Below are positions 59,397-64,000 of a DNA stretch of 64,000 nt, one piece after another. This stretch comes from Mycobacterium lentiflavum (GTDB lineage: Bacteria > Actinomycetota > Actinomycetes > Mycobacteriales > Mycobacteriaceae). The notes beneath the pieces were generated by a model that was not told the DNA's origin, made no database searches, and saw nothing but the letters and a program-made list of their open reading frames with translations. The number at the start of each line of letters is the position of its first letter. The first letter of the stretch is position 1. A program made the translations under genes and the position numbers. The DNA is taken from positions 3,534,001 to 3,598,000 of the forward strand of contig NZ_CP092423.2 in assembly GCF_022374895.2 (NCBI RefSeq), given 5' to 3'.

Positions 59397-60240
59397 ATGC
59401 AGACTAGAGCGACTGCGACGACGTCGGCGTTTGCGCGTCGCTATGGACCGTGGGCGCTTGTGACCGGCGCCAGCGACGGCATCGGCCGCGAGTTCGTCAC
59501 TCAGTTGGCGGCACGAGGTTTGAATGTCGTTCTGGTGGCCCGCCGCGCGGCGATGCTGGAGGCCTTGTCCGCTGAACTCGTTGCGCACCAACATGTTTCG
59601 TGCCGTGTGGTCCCTTTGGACTTGGCGCAACCCCACTCAGTCGACCGGCTGGTCGCAGCAACCAGCGACCTCGATATAGGACTCGTTGTGGCGGCGGCCG
59701 GCTTTGGGACATCAGGGCGATTGATCGACGCACCTTTGACTGCCGAAGTCGAGCTGTTGACCGTGAATTGCGCTGCGGTACTTGAGATGACGTGGCACTA
59801 CGGGCGCCGGCTTGCCGAGCGGGGCCGCGGTGGCATCGTCCTCATGAGCTCGTTGCTGGGTTTCGCCGGCGTTCCACAAGCCGCCAACTACGCCGCCACC
59901 AAAGCCTATATTCAAAGCCTCGCCGAGGGCCTGAGCCGAGAATTCGCCCCCATGGGCGTCGACGTCATCTCGTCCGCGCCCGGGCCGGTACACAGCGGTT
60001 TTCGCGGCTCGCGCGAATATGCACATCGCCGCCGCGACGAAACCCGCGGTGGTTGCCCGCGCAACCTTGCACGCCCTGGGCCATCGCACCACCACACGTC
60101 CCGGAGGGCTGGCGAAGCTACTGGGCTGGTCACTGTCGCTGCTGCCGCGACCGTTGCAGGTCCTGGTGTTGGCGCAGGTGATGAAATCGATGGCGGTCGA
60201 CGCAGAAAAGCCGCAGCCGGCGCCCGCCTCGTTAATCTAG
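59397..60240 (+). pseudogene. Short-chain dehydrogenase, reading frame broken near 60003
   Basis: The frame from ATG 59397 encodes an SDR: cofactor loop TGASDGIGREF, NCAAVLEMTW, the catalytic Ser/Tyr/Lys in LMSSLLGFAG and YAATKAYIQS, and SSAPGPVHSGF. After that residue the sequence leaves family-like composition, but the frame starting around 60004 continues it naturally (AARANMHIAAATKPAVVARA and on to PAPASLI, stop TAG 60238-60240). One extra base (C at about 60003 in TTTTCGCG) explains this. Restored, the protein is about 280 residues. Either a true frameshift, which would remove the C-terminal substrate lid, or a sequencing error. Catalytic residues precede the break. Confidence 0.8.
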
Positions 60241-60243
60241 GTC

Positions 60244-60849
60244 GTGACCGCCAGCCAGTCAGACAACACTGCCAGCGCCCGTGAGGCCTACATCGTGGCG
60301 GCTCAGCAAGTGATCGCAGAACGCGGTGTGGAGAATCTGAGCCTGCGCGAGGTGGCACGCAAACTCGGCGTCTCTCATCAGGCGCCGTACAAGCATTACC
60401 CCAGCCGCGACCATCTGCTTGCCGAGGTGATGCGCCGCTGCTTTCAACGGTTCGCCGAGTATCTGGACGCCCGAGAGCATTTCGATGACCCCGGCGACGA
60501 ATTAGCCTCGCTGGGACGCCGCTACCTCAGCTACGCCCAACAGCACCCATTGGAATATCGGCTGATGTTCTCCACCCCCTGGCCGGAAACGGCCGAAGGC
60601 CCCGAGTTGGTGCGTGACGCGATTCACGCATTTGACGTACTACGGCAAGCCTTGCGTCGCATCCACGGCCCCGCAACGTCGAGCTCAGATCAGGTTGACC
60701 TCGACGCGCTGTTCATTTGGTCTTCGATGCACGGACTTGCCGGTGCGTTGAACGGCGACGTCGTCGGCAGACTGCGGTTGACACCGGATGTGCTCGACCG
60801 CGCCACCACCCATGTCATGCAACGCATCGGGCACGCGCTGGAGGATTGA
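60244..60849 (+). CDS. TetR-family regulator with WHG-type C-terminal domain
   Basis: A 201-residue TetR protein. The helix-turn-helix is in LSLREVARKLGVSHQAPYKHYPSRDHLL (about 33-60), and the C-terminal part (HPLEYRLMFSTPWPE, FIWSSMHGLAGAL) is the WHG/TetR_C_33 type. GTG 60244 lies 3 bp after the end of the SDR, so both are on one transcript. It probably binds the two palindromes at 59325-59372 and represses its own operon, releasing on a ligand related to the SDR substrate. Confidence 0.88.
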   Translation: MTASQSDNTASAREAYIVAAQQVIAERGVENLSLREVARKLGVSHQAPYKHYPSRDHLLAEVMRRCFQRFAEYLDAREHFDDPGDELASLGRRYLSYAQQHPLEYRLMFSTPWPETAEGPELVRDAIHAFDVLRQALRRIHGPATSSSDQVDLDALFIWSSMHGLAGALNGDVVGRLRLTPDVLDRATTHVMQRIGHALED

Positions 60850-60893
60850 CGGTGGGCAGGAAGTGAGCCGCACCTCTGATCGGGGACTTGGGA

Positions 60894-60968
60894 TGGTGGG
60901 CGCGGACGGTATCGAACCGCCGACCGCTGGTGTGTAAAACCAGAGCTCTACCACTGAGCTACGCGCCC
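60894..60968 (-). tRNA. tRNA-Val (anticodon TAC)
   Basis: On the minus strand a full cloverleaf is visible: acceptor stem GGGCGCG/CGCGCCC, D-arm GCTCAGTGGTAGAGC, anticodon stem CTGGT/ACCAG with loop TTTACAC (anticodon TAC, reading GUA), T-arm with GGTTCGATACC, and an encoded CCA end. 75 nt including CCA. Its 3' end faces the accessory block at 53.4-60.8 kb. Confidence 0.96.
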
Positions 60969-61016
60969 TCTATGCCCGCCGCAGGCTACACGCCCGACGG
61001 CCGGGAGCTCAAACTC

Positions 61017-61478
61017 TCAGGCCCGCAAAGCGTCCAGCGCCTCGGTCCACAATCGCTGATCGCGCGCTTCACCCGGTTCTTTCATCTCGGCGAACCGGAT
61101 GATCCCGGACCGGTCGACCACGAACGTGCCGCGGTTCGGATAACCGGCGTGGTCGTTGAACACGCCGTAGGCCTGACAGACCTCGCCGTGCGGCCAAAAG
61201 TCCGACAGCACCGGAAACAGGAAGCCGCTTTCGATCGACCAGACCTTGTGCGTGGGCGGGGGCCCCACCGAGATCGCCAGCACCACGCTCTCGTCGTTTT
61301 CGAATTCGGGCAGGTGATCGCGCAGCAGGTCCAGCTCACCCTGGCAAATCCCGGTAAACGCCAACGGGAAGAACACCAGCAGTACGTTCTTGTCGCCGCG
61401 ATAGCTGCTCAGGGTGACGCGCTGCTGGTTCTGGTCGCGCAGAGTGAAATCGGGGGCCGTCGTCCCGACAGGCAGCAT
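61017..61478 (-). CDS. ahpE: Peroxiredoxin AhpE
   Basis: A 153-residue AhpE-type peroxiredoxin, equal in length to Rv2238c. The peroxidatic Cys45 is in PLAFTGICQGELD, and Arg in the NRGTFVVDRSG segment completes the site. It reduces hydroperoxides and peroxynitrite, with mycothiol/mycoredoxin as reductant in the M. tuberculosis enzyme. A second Cys at 101 (GEVCQAYG) is present where I recall Ser in the one-Cys M. tuberculosis protein. Its ATG overlaps the upstream gene's stop (TAATG). Confidence 0.94.
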   Translation of the reverse strand: MLPVGTTAPDFTLRDQNQQRVTLSSYRGDKNVLLVFFPLAFTGICQGELDLLRDHLPEFENDESVVLAISVGPPPTHKVWSIESGFLFPVLSDFWPHGEVCQAYGVFNDHAGYPNRGTFVVDRSGIIRFAEMKEPGEARDQRLWTEALDALRA

Positions 61479-61900
61479 TAACGCTTCCCGGCGCGCGACT
61501 TCGGCTGCACCAGCCGGCTGGCGCTCCAGTCCCCCAGGTTGACCGACGACGTCGGCATCAGGCCGGCGGTCGGAGCCGCTTCGGCGATCTCGGCGGGCAG
61601 CACGTGGCCGGGCTTGCCGGTCTTGGGTGTCAGCACCCAGATCACGCCGTCCTCGGCCAGCGGGCTGATGGCGTCCATCAGGGTGTCCACCAGGTCACCG
61701 TCGCCGTCGCGCCACCAGAGCAGGACGACGTCGACCACCTCGTCGGTGTCCTCATCGAGCAACTCGGAGCCGCAGGCCTCCTCGACCGCCGCGCGGATGT
61801 CGTCATCGGTGTCCTCGTCCCAACCGAACTCCTGGACAACCTGGTCTCGTTGGACGCCCAGCTTGCGAGCGTAGTTCGAGGCGTCATCCGCCGCGACCAC
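61478..61900 (-). CDS. DUF3052 protein (Rv2239c type)
   Basis: A 140-residue acidic cytosolic protein of DUF3052: YARKLGVQRDQVVQEFGWDE, DEVVDVVLLWWRDGDGDLVD, EDGVIWVLTPKTGKPGHV. No catalytic motif is known. GTG/ATG start at 61900 near the family N-terminus. The stop overlaps the ahpE start by one base, so the two are coupled, as in M. tuberculosis. The C-terminus is basic (QPKSRAGKR). Confidence 0.88.
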   Translation of the reverse strand: MVAADDASNYARKLGVQRDQVVQEFGWDEDTDDDIRAAVEEACGSELLDEDTDEVVDVVLLWWRDGDGDLVDTLMDAISPLAEDGVIWVLTPKTGKPGHVLPAEIAEAAPTAGLMPTSSVNLGDWSASRLVQPKSRAGKR

Positions 61901-61983
61901 CGTGGACCTCCTTCAACAACAACCTGCGCGCCATGCGATTGGGGATTATCGTCGCACAGCCAGAAGCTGGTTCACACTCCGCC

Positions 61984-62574
61984 TCAGAAGGACGCCAGGC
62001 ACAATTTCAGCGCCTTGGTTTTGGTGTCGTTGAGTTGATCGACCCGACGGTTGAATTCACCGGTCGCCGCGTGAGTGCCGATCGCGTTGGCCACGCCGCG
62101 CGCGGCGTCGATGTAAGCGTTGAACGCGTCCTTCAGCTGGGCCGATAGCGCATCGTTGAAATTGTTGCTCACCGTGGAGGCGCTGTTGTTGAGAGCGTCG
62201 ATGGCCGGGCCCTCGAACGGGCCGGTGCCGCGGCCCCCGTTGAACGCCCCGACGTAGGCGTTCACTTTGTCGATGGCTTCCTTGCTGGTGGTGGCCAGCG
62301 AGTCGCACGAACTGCGGACCGCCTTGGTGGTCAGCGATTGTTGCCGCTGGGACTCCCGGACGCTGGACGTCGCGATCGAGGCCGACACCGACGACGAGAC
62401 CGATTGCCGGTAGGCCGGAGCGACCTTCGTGTCGGGTGTGGCGGTGCCGTTCGTGACGGTGGTGCACCCCACGATGCCCATCAACGCGGCGGCGATGCAG
62501 CCAACCGCCAGCACGCCACGCTTGGGGAATTCTCCCCCGTGCGTGCGAGGGACGACTTTCCATCCGGTGAGCAC
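61984..62574 (-). CDS. Putative lipoprotein (Rv2240c type)
   Basis: A 196-residue exported protein. The N-terminal hydrophobic stretch ends in a lipobox-like MGIVGC (Cys37), followed by a Ser/Thr-rich segment and a helical domain with two Cys (RSSCDSLA and the C-terminal LCLASF) that could form a disulfide. It diverges from aceE over 172 bp. Function unknown; position matches Rv2240c, which I recall as longer. Confidence 0.78.
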   Translation of the reverse strand: MLTGWKVVPRTHGGEFPKRGVLAVGCIAAALMGIVGCTTVTNGTATPDTKVAPAYRQSVSSSVSASIATSSVRESQRQQSLTTKAVRSSCDSLATTSKEAIDKVNAYVGAFNGGRGTGPFEGPAIDALNNSASTVSNNFNDALSAQLKDAFNAYIDAARGVANAIGTHAATGEFNRRVDQLNDTKTKALKLCLASF

Positions 62575-62746
62575 GGTTTGTGACGTTACCGGGTGGCGAT
62601 TGCCGGTGCCGTCAACGCATCGCGGTTTCGTGTCGCCGGGTGATGTTCGCCAGCGATCCGATTGCGGCTACCCGCCCGAGGCGCCGGTACGGCACGATAG
62701 GGAGACGGACACCCGTGCAGGTGACCGCCGACAACAGGAGCCGAAG

Positions 62747-64000
62747 TTGACGACCGAGTTCGCGCGCCACGATCTGGCCAAAACCCCAAGCAACGGAAGC
62801 GAACCCGATCGCGTCCGGGTGATCCGAGACGGTGTCGCGTCGTATCTGCCCGACATCGATCCCGAGGAAACGTCGGAGTGGCTGGAGTCCTTCGATGAAC
62901 TGCTGGAGCGCTCGGGTCCGGGCCGGGCCCGCTACCTGATGTTGCGGTTGCTGGAACGCGCGGGCGAACAGCGGGTGTCGCTGCCGGCGCTGACGTCCAC
63001 CGACTACGTGAACACCATCCCGACCGAGCTGGAACCGTGGTTCCCCGGCGACGAGGACGTCGAACGTCGCTTCCGGGCCTGGATCCGCTGGAACGCCGCG
63101 ATCATGGTGCACCGCGCCCAGCGTCCGGGAATCGGCGTGGGCGGCCACATTTCGACGTACGCCTCGTCGGCGGCGCTGTACGAGGTCGGTTTCAACCACT
63201 TCTTCCGCGGCAAGGCGCACCCGGGCGGCGGCGACCAGGTGTTCATCCAGGGCCACGCGTCCCCCGGGATTTACGCGCGCGCGTTCCTGGAAGGCCGGCT
63301 GACCGCTGACCGACTCGACGGCTTTCGGCAGGAGCACAGCCACCCGGGCGGCGGGCTGCCGTCGTATCCCCACCCGCGGCTGATGCCCGACTTCTGGGAG
63401 TTCCCGACGGTGTCGATGGGCCTGGGCCCGATGAACGCCATCTACCAGGCCCGCTTCAACCACTACCTGCACGACCGCGGCATCAAGGACACCTCGGATC
63501 AGCATGTGTGGGCGTTCCTCGGCGACGGCGAGATGGACGAACCGGAGAGCCGCGGCCTGATCCAGGTGGCCGCCAACGAGGCGCTGGACAATTTGACGTT
63601 CGTCATCAACTGCAACCTGCAGCGCCTCGACGGTCCGGTGCGCGGAAACGGCAAGATCATTCAGGAACTGGAGTCGTTCTTCCGCGGCGCCGGATGGAAC
63701 GTGATCAAGGTGGTCTGGGGCCGCGAGTGGGACGCCCTGCTGCACGCCGACCGCGACGGCGCGCTGGTGAACCTGATGAACACCACGCCCGACGGCGACT
63801 ACCAGACCTACAAGGCTAACGACGGCGCCTACGTCCGCGACCACTTCTTCGGCCGCGATCCGCGCACCAAGGCGCTCGTCGAATCGATGACCGATTCCGA
63901 GATCTGGAATCTCAAGCGCGGTGGCCACGACTACCGCAAGGTCTATGCCGCCTACCGCGCCGCCGTCGACCACAAGGGACAGCCGACGGTGATCCTGGCC
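62747..64000 (+). CDS. aceE: Pyruvate dehydrogenase E1 component, 5' part
   Basis: The first 418 codons of a homodimeric E1 of about 930 residues; the frame is open to the right edge. The TTG start at 62747 follows AGGAG (62735-62739). Recognisable segments are the N-terminal VIRDGVASYLPDIDPEETSE, YVNTIPTELEPWFPGD, GGHISTYASSAALYEVGFNH, and the thiamine-diphosphate region GDGEMDEPESRG followed by FVINCNLQRLDGPVRGNGK. It decarboxylates pyruvate and loads acetyl groups on DlaT. Equivalent to Rv2241. It diverges from the lipoprotein gene. Confidence 0.96.
   Translation, partial: MTTEFARHDLAKTPSNGSEPDRVRVIRDGVASYLPDIDPEETSEWLESFDELLERSGPGRARYLMLRLLERAGEQRVSLPALTSTDYVNTIPTELEPWFPGDEDVERRFRAWIRWNAAIMVHRAQRPGIGVGGHISTYASSAALYEVGFNHFFRGKAHPGGGDQVFIQGHASPGIYARAFLEGRLTADRLDGFRQEHSHPGGGLPSYPHPRLMPDFWEFPTVSMGLGPMNAIYQARFNHYLHDRGIKDTSDQHVWAFLGDGEMDEPESRGLIQVAANEALDNLTFVINCNLQRLDGPVRGNGKIIQELESFFRGAGWNVIKVVWGREWDALLHADRDGALVNLMNTTPDGDYQTYKANDGAYVRDHFFGRDPRTKALVESMTDSEIWNLKRGGHDYRKVYAAYRAAVDHKGQPTVILA

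Noticed and set aside
62612..63973. 453-codon open frame on the minus strand at the right edge
   Set aside because: The plus strand encodes the N-terminus of AceE from TTG 62747 with strong family motifs; the minus frame is its shadow.

Overview
The window is high-GC actinobacterial DNA and reads as a Mycobacterium chromosome. Gene order follows the M. tuberculosis stretch Rv2201 (asnB) to Rv2241 (aceE) almost gene for gene, and many products look near-identical to their M. tuberculosis counterparts as I remember them. It is not M. tuberculosis itself: several blocks are inserted or replaced (an HNH/DUF222 gene, a kinase/TIR locus, a P450/ferredoxin pair, an accessory block beside a tRNA-Val), Rv2209 and Rv2227 equivalents are absent, and cobU sits next to cobT. 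A non-tuberculous mycobacterium is the best reading; I cannot name the species. No alignment was run, so all comparisons are from memory.

Layout. 0-7 kb: asnB 3' end, adenosine kinase, membrane and Fe-S carrier proteins, glycerate kinase, then the coupled cobU-cobT-cobS cluster. 7-17 kb: ilvE, gcvT, an adenylyl cyclase, leucyl aminopeptidase, a small accessory pair, ephD, dlaT. 17-24 kb: epimerase, inserted HNH gene, lipB-lipA, two small membrane proteins, glnA1. 24-29.3 kb: an inserted signalling locus with a receptor Ser/Thr kinase, a TIR-domain single-pass receptor and a convergent Gly-rich secreted or membrane protein. 29-39 kb: F420-type oxidoreductase, thioesterase, glnE, glnA2, a small secreted protein behind a palindrome-rich control region, and two Hip1/CaeA-type exported hydrolases. 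39-53 kb: panB, hemophore-like protein, CYTH-CHAD protein, RNase P RNA, P450 plus ferredoxin, TetR, the coupled cobC/NIF3/zinc-ribbon/RNase H cluster, ptkA-ptpA-SURF1, cobD. 53-61 kb: accessory block (epoxide hydrolase, DinB-like protein, DUF732 and DUF2510 proteins, GT1 glycosyltransferase, frameshifted SDR plus TetR) ending at tRNA-Val. 61-64 kb: ahpE, DUF3052 protein, lipoprotein, and the 5' two-fifths or so of aceE.

Three pathways recur. Nitrogen: glnA1, glnA2 and the adenylyltransferase glnE. Lipoate/2-oxoacid metabolism: lipB, lipA, dlaT, aceE and gcvT, i.e. lipoate synthesis together with proteins that carry or use lipoyl groups. Cobalamin: cobU, cobT, cobS, cobC, cobD and a CobC-like phosphatase fused to RNase H. 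The most unusual content is the kinase/TIR locus at 24.2-28.9 kb. The clearest regulatory signals are paired palindromes at 35.4-35.5 kb and 59.3 kb, and hairpins with matching GAGYGTG/CACRCTC ends at three convergent gene junctions.
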